Part shown: positions 6,138 through 12,945 of the stretch, one piece after another
Position numbering within the stretch: position 1 is the first letter of the stretch
How the letters are laid out: the number at the start of each line of letters is the position of its first letter
Origin: Anaerolineae bacterium
GTDB taxonomy: Bacteria > Chloroflexota > Anaerolineae > Promineifilales > Promineifilaceae
Length of the DNA: 12,945 bases
Assembly: GCA_028277515.1 (NCBI GenBank)
Contig: JANQGC010000108.1
Span: 1-12,945 of the forward strand
Direction of reading: 5' to 3'
Translations under genes and position numbers: made by a program
The notes under the pieces: generated by a model
What the model saw: only the letters and a program-made list of their open reading frames with translations
The model's database searches: none
What the model was told of the DNA's origin: nothing

Positions 6138-6878
6138 ATGATGGGGCAAGTTATCCGACTCTATCTCTCTCGTCAATCGTCAGGGATTGGACGTTATATT
6201 GCTGAGCAAACATTATATTTATTAATCGGTTGGATTCCAACAATTATCGGAATTGGAATCCGTGGACTTCTGTATCGCGCTATTCTCAAAATTAATGGTT
6301 GGGCAGCCATTGAAAAAAATGTGCGATTACGTTTTGCCGAAAATATCAGGCTTGGTCATGGCGTTTATCTTGATGAGGGTGTTTATTTACATGCCTGTCC
6401 ATGCGGTATTGATATTGGTCAAAACACGCTCGTGATGCACGGTTCTGTTTTGCACACTTATAATTTCCGCAATTTGCCCAATGCTTTCATCAGAGTCGGC
6501 CGTGATAGCCTCATTGGAGAATACAATGTAATTCGCGGCCAGGGAGGTGTGACTATCGGTAATCGTGTTTACACATCGCCATTTACCCAAATTATCGCCG
6601 TTAACCACGTCTTTGACGATCCCAATCGATCCTTTGTTGATCAAGGCATCACTGCCGAGGGTATCGTTATCGAAGATGATGTCTGGCTCGGATCGGGTGT
6701 AATCGTTACTGATGGAGTGCATATTGGTCAAGGGGCGGTTATTGCTGCCGGGGCTGTTGTGACCAAAAATGTACCGGCGCACACCGTTGTGGCCGGGGTT
6801 CCCGCACAAGAAATTAAGAAGATAGAAGAAAATCAAGTATCGAGTGCCGGTAAAGTGGTTTATCATAGTAGCCACTAG
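6138..6878 (+). CDS. Left-handed beta-helix (hexapeptide-repeat) acyltransferase
   Basis: A protein of 246 residues. The family transfers acetyl or another acyl group from acyl-CoA to sugars or similar acceptors in the cytosol, usually as a trimer. Residues 1-55 are an N-terminal helical, partly hydrophobic segment ([25 protein letters not shown]) that may lie on the membrane. Hexapeptide coils run from about 60 to 210 ([36 protein letters not shown]). An exposed loop, [13 protein letters not shown], contains His157, the likely catalytic base by analogy with maltose/galactoside acetyltransferases. The C-terminal half [15 protein letters not shown] (176-190), [17 protein letters not shown] and VAGVPAQEI is the canonical ending of the NodL/LacA/WbbJ-type group. 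The first of two adjacent ATGs is used; neither has a strong Shine-Dalgarno. The GT2 gene begins 18 bases after the stop. Acetylation of a glycan building block is the likely role; the substrate cannot be read from sequence. Confidence 0.9.
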   Translation: MMGQVIRLYLSRQSSGIGRYIAEQTLYLLIGWIPTIIGIGIRGLLYRAILKINGWAAIEKNVRLRFAENIRLGHGVYLDEGVYLHACPCGIDIGQNTLVMHGSVLHTYNFRNLPNAFIRVGRDSLIGEYNVIRGQGGVTIGNRVYTSPFTQIIAVNHVFDDPNRSFVDQGITAEGIVIEDDVWLGSGVIVTDGVHIGQGAVIAAGAVVTKNVPAHTVVAGVPAQEIKKIEENQVSSAGKVVYHSSH

Positions 6879-6896
6879 GGTGAAGAGGTTAGCGCT

Positions 6897-8120
6897 ATGA
6901 CAACCTTGTCCGTTGTTATCCCCGCATACAATGAAGAAAGCGGTATTTCTGATATCGTGTATCGCGTTTTGAACGTCAAAAATGAACTTAAGGATGTAAA
7001 TGTTCAGGATTTGGAACTATTGGTAGTTGATGATGGTTCATCGGACAAAACTGGCCAAATTGTGAATGATATTATTGACCAAGAAGGTGATCTACAGCTA
7101 ATCTCCCATGCTCAAAATCGTGGTTATGGAGCCGCGCTGAAAACAGGCTTCTACCAGGCACAGGGTGAGCTTGTTGGATTTTTAGATGCAGATGGCACTT
7201 ACCCTCCTGAGTATTTTCCCAATTTATGCGCTGCCGCGTTATCGGGTGCTGATCTTGTGGTCGGCTCCCGTATGGCGGGACAAGATAGTGAAATGCCCAT
7301 CACACGCCGTATTGGCAATTTCTTCTTTGCCACCCTCCTTTCAATATTGGGTCAGAAACGAATCACGGATAGCGCCAGTGGTATGCGCGTATTTAAGAAA
7401 GAAGTATTAGACCGCATATATCCTCTTCCAGACGGCTTGAATTTGACACCAGTGATGAGCACCCGTGCCGTTCATGAAGGGGTTACGATGTTAGAAGTGC
7501 CTATTCCATATCGTGAAAGAGTCGGCCATTCCAAACTAAGTGTCATTCATGATGGCACTCTTTTCCTACAGTCGATGCTCTGGACCGCCCTAACCTATAA
7601 TCCCGTGCGTATCTTAGGCCTAATTGGGTTAGCTGGAATGCTGTTGGCTGGCGTGATTCTTTTTGGAATCAGTTTTATGCGTTATCAAGGCATCACAACA
7701 CTCGGCCCCTGGGGAATTGTGGCTCTCATTTCGGCCGCGGTTTTTGGATTTTCAGGACTTAGCATATTCTCTTTGGGCATATCCTTTAATTACATGGTTT
7801 CCCTATTTTACAAAGAACCGATTCGTCAAGGTTTGTTTGGAAAGCCAATTTTTTCTGTTCCACTCGACCGACACTTTTGGTGGATGGGAGGCCTTTCAAC
7901 ACTCTTTGGATTGGTCATTGGCGGTGTTGCCCTGCTGATTGGCACCCAAAACTGGGAGCCAAGCCGCTTATGGTTTTATCTTCTCAGTGGTGCTATGTTC
8001 ACCTTAACGGGAATCCAATTATTTATCTATTGGATTCAAATGCGTGTGCTTGAGGAGCTTAGCCAACGTGAAGCTATCATCGATCGTGAACTACAGGATC
8101 GGAGGAATGCTATAGTATGA
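6897..8120 (+). CDS. GT2 glycosyltransferase, DPM1/GtrB-like, with C-terminal membrane helices
   Basis: A protein of 407 residues. It carries an N-terminal GT-A domain of family 2: LSVVIPAYNEESGI (4-17), the nucleotide-binding LLVVDDGSSDKT (41-52), the NRGYGAALKTGF acceptor/diphosphate region (74-85), the metal-binding FLDADGTYPP (95-104) in place of the usual DxD, and DLVVGSR with a later SGMRVFKKEVL. This is the pattern of dolichyl/undecaprenyl-phosphate sugar transferases. After about residue 235 come four probable membrane helices (about 238-258, 270-297, 333-352, 362-382), as in GtrB/ArnC-like enzymes, ending in a charged tail. Likely reaction: transfer of a sugar from a nucleotide donor to a polyprenyl phosphate or lipid at the inner face of the membrane. 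GAAGAGG lies 10-11 bases before the ATG. The stop overlaps the radical SAM start (ATGA), indicating coupling. Confidence 0.9.
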   Translation: MTTLSVVIPAYNEESGISDIVYRVLNVKNELKDVNVQDLELLVVDDGSSDKTGQIVNDIIDQEGDLQLISHAQNRGYGAALKTGFYQAQGELVGFLDADGTYPPEYFPNLCAAALSGADLVVGSRMAGQDSEMPITRRIGNFFFATLLSILGQKRITDSASGMRVFKKEVLDRIYPLPDGLNLTPVMSTRAVHEGVTMLEVPIPYRERVGHSKLSVIHDGTLFLQSMLWTALTYNPVRILGLIGLAGMLLAGVILFGISFMRYQGITTLGPWGIVALISAAVFGFSGLSIFSLGISFNYMVSLFYKEPIRQGLFGKPIFSVPLDRHFWWMGGLSTLFGLVIGGVALLIGTQNWEPSRLWFYLLSGAMFTLTGIQLFIYWIQMRVLEELSQREAIIDRELQDRRNAIV

Positions 8121-9781
8121 ACAAACGTAAGCAAAATGGGTCATGGGTCAACTTAGGCAGCCGCCGTATTCCTAAATTACGCATGGCCGATTTCCCTAAC
8201 GCGGACGACATCGTGCGCGAGGGATTGATGCAGGCTCCACGTTCATCTGACGCTGTAGATATCGTCTTAGTGAATCCACCAACACCCGATGGAGGTTTGT
8301 GGATTCGCACACAGCACCGAGTCGGCCGTCGAACGCGTGAAAATATGGTTTGGCCGCAGGTGTCTCTAGCCCAGATGGCAGCGATGCTCCATCCTCAATA
8401 CAAAATTGCCGTCATTGATGCCAATGCGGAACAGATGAGCTGGCCAGATTTTGCAACAGAACTGGATCGCTTGCAGCCTAAATATTATCTGACTCAGGTC
8501 ACAGCGCCGACGTTGGAAAACGATATGTACGGCTGCTTCTTGGCTAAAGCACGGGGTGCACAAACCATTGCCTTCGGTACGCATGTCACGCCTATCCCTG
8601 AGGAAACCATGCGCCCTTATCCGGCGCTCGATTACATTCTTTTAGGTGAACCGGACCTTACTATTCGCGATCTATTAGACCATTTCGAAGATAAGATCGC
8701 TCAAAGGCCTGAAAATATTCAAAAATTATTCGACGATCACGATCCTCTTTATGAGCCGGCAATGACTCCTGAGGGTGATGTTGATTTAAGCGGCATTAAA
8801 GGTTTGGTCTGGCGGGATGGGGGTGAGATCAGGATCAATTTTACACGGCCGTTTATACCCGACCTGAGTGACATGCCCCAACCGCTGCACCACTTACTGC
8901 CGTTGGATAAATATCGCATGCCCATGATTCATGGTCCATTTACATTCATCGTCACAAGTCGCGGCTGCCCCGCCGGTTGCACCTACTGCATAAAACATGT
9001 CAGCTACCAGTACACAGCGCGGGTTCGCACACCAGAAAATATAATGGAAGAGTTGTGGATCCTAAAGAAGCTGGGCATGAACAATATTCACATGTACGCT
9101 GACCTCTTCACCGTCAATCGCGACCAGGTCATGGGTCTATGCGAACTGATGATCAAGGAGGACATCAATATCAAGTGGACCTGCAACAGCCGTGTTGATT
9201 ATGTCGACCAGGAAATGCTACAAATGATGGCGAAGGCCGGCTGCTGGCTTATTTCTTGGGGCATTGAAAGTGGCAATGAACAGATTTTACGCCACGCACG
9301 CAAAGGGGCTTATCCTGACAAAGCGGAACGTGCTTTGCGTTGGGCGCGGGAAGCAGGCATTAAAAATTGGGGCTATTTTATCATTGGCCTTCCAGGTGAA
9401 ACGGATAAAACTATTCGCGAGACAATTGATTTTTCTAAGTCCTTGCCGCTGGATATTGCTTTGTTCCATGTAGCCGCTCCTTACCCGGGCACGCCATTTT
9501 TCTTTGAGGTGGTAGAAAAGGGATGGTTCCGTCCGGGGACGCGCTGGGAGCAGGTGGATATGGACAAGGGAACGGTATTGGATTACCCGGAGTTGTCGGC
9601 CGAGAAGCTGCTCTACTGGCAAAAGCGTGCTTTTCGAGAATGGGCACTGCGGCCTGGGCCAATTTTCACCTATCTGAAGATGCTAATTTCGGATCCCTCT
9701 ACCTTGCGATCGGCGGTCAGCGTAGGGATGCAGCATCTGAGTTGGGTCTCAACGGACACGGGAGCGCCAGTCTCTTCATAA
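8117..9781 (+). CDS. B12-binding-type radical SAM enzyme (BchE-like architecture)
   Basis: A protein of 554 residues. Class-B radical SAM proteins use a [4Fe-4S] cluster and S-adenosylmethionine to start radical chemistry, often methylation or ring rearrangement with cobalamin. Residues about 47-190 resemble the N-terminal B12-binding fold (DIVLVNPPTPDGG, then VSLAQMAAMLH, IAVIDANAE, TIAFGTHVTPIPEE, ALDYILLGEPD). The classical cobalamin DxHxxG motif is absent, as in many members. The SAM core starts FIVTSRGCPAGCTYC, with the cluster cysteines at 284, 288 and 291. ISWGIESGNEQIL (379-391) and YFIIGLPGET follow, then AAPYPGTPFFF near the C-terminus. Relatives act in bacteriochlorophyll, hopanoid and antibiotic pathways. 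Here the gene overlaps the GT2 gene by four bases and the next gene by one, so modification of a lipid or sugar intermediate of the cassette is likely. The substrate is unknown. The frame is intact. Confidence 0.9.
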   Translation: MNKRKQNGSWVNLGSRRIPKLRMADFPNADDIVREGLMQAPRSSDAVDIVLVNPPTPDGGLWIRTQHRVGRRTRENMVWPQVSLAQMAAMLHPQYKIAVIDANAEQMSWPDFATELDRLQPKYYLTQVTAPTLENDMYGCFLAKARGAQTIAFGTHVTPIPEETMRPYPALDYILLGEPDLTIRDLLDHFEDKIAQRPENIQKLFDDHDPLYEPAMTPEGDVDLSGIKGLVWRDGGEIRINFTRPFIPDLSDMPQPLHHLLPLDKYRMPMIHGPFTFIVTSRGCPAGCTYCIKHVSYQYTARVRTPENIMEELWILKKLGMNNIHMYADLFTVNRDQVMGLCELMIKEDINIKWTCNSRVDYVDQEMLQMMAKAGCWLISWGIESGNEQILRHARKGAYPDKAERALRWAREAGIKNWGYFIIGLPGETDKTIRETIDFSKSLPLDIALFHVAAPYPGTPFFFEVVEKGWFRPGTRWEQVDMDKGTVLDYPELSAEKLLYWQKRAFREWALRPGPIFTYLKMLISDPSTLRSAVSVGMQHLSWVSTDTGAPVSS

Positions 9782-12618
9782 TGACTGAAAGCGATAAGGA
9801 TAGAGTAGGCCCGGACCAACCTCTGAGATCCCACAACAACCCTTCTTTGCGGAAGATTGTAGTTTTTGGATTCTTGACATGTTTAAGCCTATTTCTAATA
9901 TGGCCCAACATGGCCAATGCAGTTCCTCCGGCACAAAACGATCCCACTCCAACAGAAGAATTTAACATTGTTCCTTCAACCGGCTCGGAAGAAGAGAGCG
10001 AATCCGAAGGCACCCCCACCCCACAAGATATTCTCGAAGAAGAATTTCCTGGGGGATGGTCCTTACCCGTAAACTTGTCCTTGTCCGGGGCAACCTCAGA
10101 TCCGCAAATGGTGCGCGATAATGTTGGTGATTTTCATGTGCTCTGGCACGATATCATCGATGGATTTGTTTATACGACGGGTCGAGGAAATGATTGGAGT
10201 CTCCCAACGGCACTAGAACTGCCTTTCTTTACCCGCAGATACTTCCCGGATCTTGATGAAGATGATGAGACACCAATTTTCCAACCCTATCTTATCGCCG
10301 ATGATGGGGGAGAGATTCATGCATTTTGGATTGACGATTCTGACGATCAGCAAACGCTTTATCACAGTCGAGTTGAATCGGATAACTTTGACGACATGGA
10401 TTCATGGAGCGAGCGAAATTCATTAGAGAGCCAAGCCAGGGAGATCGCTGTTTCCATAGATAAAGAAGGTAGGCTGCACCTGATTTTTATCCGATCAGGG
10501 GATACATCCCAACGCCCCAGCGGCATTTACTATCGCCGGCGAAGTGCGACTGGTGTCTGGTCTAATCCAATATTGCTCTATGGGTCGCGCTACTTGCGTG
10601 ATGTTGAACGAGATGAGGCTAATCTGCAAATTCAAGCCGCTGATAATGAGTCTGTATATATTGTTTGGGATGATACCCGCCGTGAACAAATCTTCTTCAC
10701 CCACTCTGCAAATGGAGGTACAACCTGGCATCCTATGAAGGAAGTTGACAAACGCTCACCTGAAGATGAAGAGGAAGCGCAAGGTCCAAGCCAGTTAAAA
10801 GTTGGGGTAGATGGTGATTTGGTTCTGCTTACCTGGCGTGGAGGGCATGAACCAGGACAAGATTGTGCACAATATATGATGATTTCCGTAGACAGCGGCC
10901 AGAACTGGTCTCTGAGGGAATATGTAGAATCATTACCCACATGTTTATCTACCGCTCAATTTGTTTCTACCAGTCGAGGATTATTCCTATTGGGTACGAC
11001 CGAACAGGCAGGGACCCTACAAGGTGAAATGATATTGACTACTTATCTTATGGTGTGGGACGGCTCCCGCTGGAGCGATCCACAAGTGCAAGAACAATGG
11101 ACAACTTTCACAAACCCTGATACCTTCCAGCCTGTCCATCTGCGCTGCCACCAGGCCATTGGAGATCAAGAACAACTCTATACTCTGGGTTGTGACATCG
11201 GAAACGGCCGTGACATCTGGCTCACTTCGCGAGAAATCGGATCGACCGAGGATTGGTTCCCCCCACCACCCATTTGGCAAGGCCCGGCATCCATCGGCAC
11301 CAGCAGCGTCAAAGTTGCCGACTTGCAGTTAGTCCCTGATCATGAGCGAAGTACACACGCCTTCTGGCATGATGATCAAAGTAAGCAGATTTATCATGCC
11401 GCCTGGAACGGAAATAGCTGGAGCGCCGGGCGGCCGGTCATTAACATTACCGAAGGCAATGTGCAGGAAATCAGCGCTGCTTCTGCTAATGATCGTCTTT
11501 ACATTGTCTTCCGCAATAGTGCCGGCGGACTGTACTTTAGTCAGGCAGCCATAACCCGGCCTTCCGAATGGTCTATGCCGCTGCGGCTGAGCGAGAACCA
11601 GCACGCCGCCGACCCTCATCTCATTGCTGGTTCTAATGGGCTGCTCAATCTAGCCTATACCGTTCCGCTTAATGAAGAGCGAGGCATCTATTTCATGCAA
11701 TCGGAAGATGAGGGCGAGTCCTGGACGTTGCCCATCCAGGTATTCAACGGCACAGATGCCGGCTGGGATATGGTAGATAGTCCATACATAGCCGCAACTG
11801 ATAAGGGCCAACTGCACTTGCTCTGGAGGCGGCGCTCTTTGCCACCGGAAGCCGATCCTCTGGCCCTGGCCTATAGTCGCTCAGAAGATTCCGGACGCAA
11901 TTGGACCGAGATGGAAGTCGTAGAAGAGGCAAGGGTATTATGGAGTCGGTTGTTAGGTCTCAATCAGCGCATCGTTCACCGTTTATGGGCAGAAGAAAGG
12001 GACGAGCGCCTGGTGCTCTGGCATGAATTTTCTTCGGACAGCGGTTTAAATTGGAGCCGCGCTGCTCAGGTTACGGGACTGTCCACAGAGACATATCCGG
12101 CTTTGGCTGTTGATTCAGGCAACAGACCGCATATCTTGGCTTTGGATAACGGCCGTTTGCTCGACCTGATGTGGAGCCTGGAAAATTGGACCCCTGGTGA
12201 TAACCTGGCTGTACCATTCTCCCCAGGCGGTCATTTGGCCGCAGCCGGAGACCGCAACGAACAACTATTGGCTCTTTATGCTGGTCAAATACCCGATGAG
12301 AATGAAGATGAGGAGCAAAGCGACACCTTATTCGCTATGTCCCGCTCTTTAGAAATTCCACCGGAACTGTTGGTCCCCTTGCCTACGCTAACGCCGACAC
12401 CCATGCCTACGACCACACCGGAACCGACAGCTTCCCCTACGCCTCAACCTACCCTCGCCTTTTCGCCCGATCAAGAGCGCGGTCTGGTGCAACCTATCCC
12501 AGGCTTGCCAACCGGCACCGACGCCAGCGCCAGCTTGATTTTATTAGCTATCATTCCCGCCGGCGTAATCGTGATAATCAGCATTATTGTCGGGATTCGC
12601 GTTGTAAGAAAAAGTTGA
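9781..12618 (+). CDS. Membrane-anchored Asp-box (BNR) sialidase-fold exoprotein
   Basis: A protein of 945 residues. The start is the ATG at 9781, overlapping the radical SAM stop (TAATG); the frame is open further upstream, but that stretch is the 3' end of the radical SAM gene. An N-terminal hydrophobic segment (about 25-41) with ANA-V cleavage near 47 indicates export. A Glu/Thr/Pro-rich linker follows. The body consists of repeated beta-propeller strands (LHLIF, LHAFWID, THAFWHDD patterns) with Asp boxes of the S-x-D/N-x-G-x-x-W type at residues 309, 369, 641, 701 and 751. The C-terminus has a TPTP-rich linker (about 866-893) and a membrane helix (917-940) ending RVVRKS, so the propellers face outside. 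Asp boxes occur in sialidases but also in many non-enzymatic propellers. The sialidase FRIP motif and catalytic arginine triad are not evident, so glycan binding or another role is as likely as hydrolysis. Its place between the radical SAM and ligase-like genes suggests a role at the surface end of the pathway. Confidence 0.85.
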   Translation: MTESDKDRVGPDQPLRSHNNPSLRKIVVFGFLTCLSLFLIWPNMANAVPPAQNDPTPTEEFNIVPSTGSEEESESEGTPTPQDILEEEFPGGWSLPVNLSLSGATSDPQMVRDNVGDFHVLWHDIIDGFVYTTGRGNDWSLPTALELPFFTRRYFPDLDEDDETPIFQPYLIADDGGEIHAFWIDDSDDQQTLYHSRVESDNFDDMDSWSERNSLESQAREIAVSIDKEGRLHLIFIRSGDTSQRPSGIYYRRRSATGVWSNPILLYGSRYLRDVERDEANLQIQAADNESVYIVWDDTRREQIFFTHSANGGTTWHPMKEVDKRSPEDEEEAQGPSQLKVGVDGDLVLLTWRGGHEPGQDCAQYMMISVDSGQNWSLREYVESLPTCLSTAQFVSTSRGLFLLGTTEQAGTLQGEMILTTYLMVWDGSRWSDPQVQEQWTTFTNPDTFQPVHLRCHQAIGDQEQLYTLGCDIGNGRDIWLTSREIGSTEDWFPPPPIWQGPASIGTSSVKVADLQLVPDHERSTHAFWHDDQSKQIYHAAWNGNSWSAGRPVINITEGNVQEISAASANDRLYIVFRNSAGGLYFSQAAITRPSEWSMPLRLSENQHAADPHLIAGSNGLLNLAYTVPLNEERGIYFMQSEDEGESWTLPIQVFNGTDAGWDMVDSPYIAATDKGQLHLLWRRRSLPPEADPLALAYSRSEDSGRNWTEMEVVEEARVLWSRLLGLNQRIVHRLWAEERDERLVLWHEFSSDSGLNWSRAAQVTGLSTETYPALAVDSGNRPHILALDNGRLLDLMWSLENWTPGDNLAVPFSPGGHLAAAGDRNEQLLALYAGQIPDENEDEEQSDTLFAMSRSLEIPPELLVPLPTLTPTPMPTTTPEPTASPTPQPTLAFSPDQERGLVQPIPGLPTGTDASASLILLAIIPAGVIVIISIIVGIRVVRKS

Positions 12619-12945
12619 GCTACTTGACCTGGTTTCCGGCCATTAATTTAGTCTGTACCGGTCTGGCCGCCGGACTGTGGTATCTTTTTCCCGGATTAGG
12701 TGTTTGGCCGTTGCTCATAGCCGTTCTGCCCTGGTTAATTCGCCTGGAGCGTACCGGCCGTTGGGATTGGCGAACCCCTTATGACTGGCCCATCTTACTC
12801 TTTCTGCTCACGGCCGTTGTCAGCCTGTGGAGCGCCTTCGACATGGCCGCCGCTCTACTCAAATTTTGGATGATCATTTCCGCCATATTTTTATTTTATG
12901 CTTTTGCTGCCTTTAATCTGCCAGGTGCCTGGACCGAAGGAAAAA
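12615..12945 (+). CDS. Polytopic membrane protein, O-antigen ligase/polymerase-like N-terminus (partial)
   Basis: This reading frame overlaps the stop of the BNR gene (TTGA, TTG at 12615) and runs off the window end after about 110 codons. A second TTG three codons later is also possible; no ATG or strong Shine-Dalgarno is available, so translation probably depends on coupling. The residues are strongly hydrophobic in four blocks: INLVCTGLAAGLWYLF, VWPLLIAVLPWLI, DWPILLFLLTAVVSLWSAF and FWMIISAIFLFYAFAAF. The pattern of short loops, with DWPILLFLLTAVVSLWSAFD in the third block, is typical of the first helices of Wzy/WaaL-type O-antigen polymerase or ligase proteins. The diagnostic central loop is outside the window, so the assignment rests on hydropathy, local resemblance and operon context. 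If correct, it polymerises or ligates the cassette's glycan at the outer face of the membrane. Confidence 0.65.
   Translation, partial: MSYLTWFPAINLVCTGLAAGLWYLFPGLGVWPLLIAVLPWLIRLERTGRWDWRTPYDWPILLFLLTAVVSLWSAFDMAAALLKFWMIISAIFLFYAFAAFNLPGAWTEGK

Noticed and set aside
6387..6875. 162-codon minus-strand ORF antisense to the acyltransferase
   Set aside because: It is the shadow of a gene with unmistakable hexapeptide repeats on the plus strand; its own translation shows no family features.
9523..9780. Upstream extension of the BNR protein frame by 86 codons
   Set aside because: It lies wholly inside the conserved 3' end of the radical SAM gene, and the ATG at 9781 overlaps that gene's stop and leads into a signal peptide.

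Overview
This is a bacterial window (roughly 45-50% GC by eye) that looks like part of a surface or exported-glycoconjugate region of an environmental, filamentous-type bacterium. Three things fit a Chloroflexota (Anaerolineae/Caldilineae-like) genome: large secreted beta-helix and cohesin/dockerin proteins, a Thr/Pro-rich 'TPTP' linker before a C-terminal membrane anchor, and a PqqD-like gene beside glycosyltransferases. No rRNA, tRNA, CRISPR array or transposase is visible, so the taxonomy is an inference only.

Left block (1-4911, all minus strand): exported proteins. A right-handed beta-helix protein (71-1192) is cut short by a perfect 94-bp inverted repeat that begins at base 1 of the window. 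Upstream of it, and separated by a clear intrinsic terminator (1268-1297), is a 986-residue secreted protein (1319-4279). It has two tandem alpha/alpha-toroid (prenyltransferase/squalene-cyclase-like) domains, a cohesin-like domain, a carboxypeptidase-regulatory-like beta-sandwich and a C-terminal dockerin. Further upstream (4550-4911) is a decayed paralog of the beta-helix gene, with its start codon and Shine-Dalgarno still recognisable.

Centre (4912-5428): about 500 bp of AT-rich divergent intergenic DNA. It holds a strong 11-bp hairpin, a bulged hairpin, two copies of a TGACA-TT-TGTCA dyad exactly 22 bp apart (a likely operator), and a TATAAT box just before the first rightward gene.

Right block (5429-12945, all plus strand): a PqqD-like protein of the lasso-peptide B1 type, a 400-bp gap with only doubtful short ORFs, and then a tightly packed cassette. 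The cassette contains a hexapeptide-repeat acyltransferase, a DPM1-like GT2 glycosyltransferase with membrane helices, a B12-binding-type radical SAM enzyme, a membrane-anchored Asp-box (BNR, sialidase-fold) exoprotein, and the start of a polytopic protein resembling O-antigen ligase/polymerase. The last four are joined by stop/start overlaps of 4, 1 and 4 bp, so they are very likely one translationally coupled transcript. The simplest reading is an operon that builds, modifies and exports or ligates a glycan or glycolipid. The radical SAM enzyme and the BNR protein are the members whose roles are not explained by standard polysaccharide pathways.
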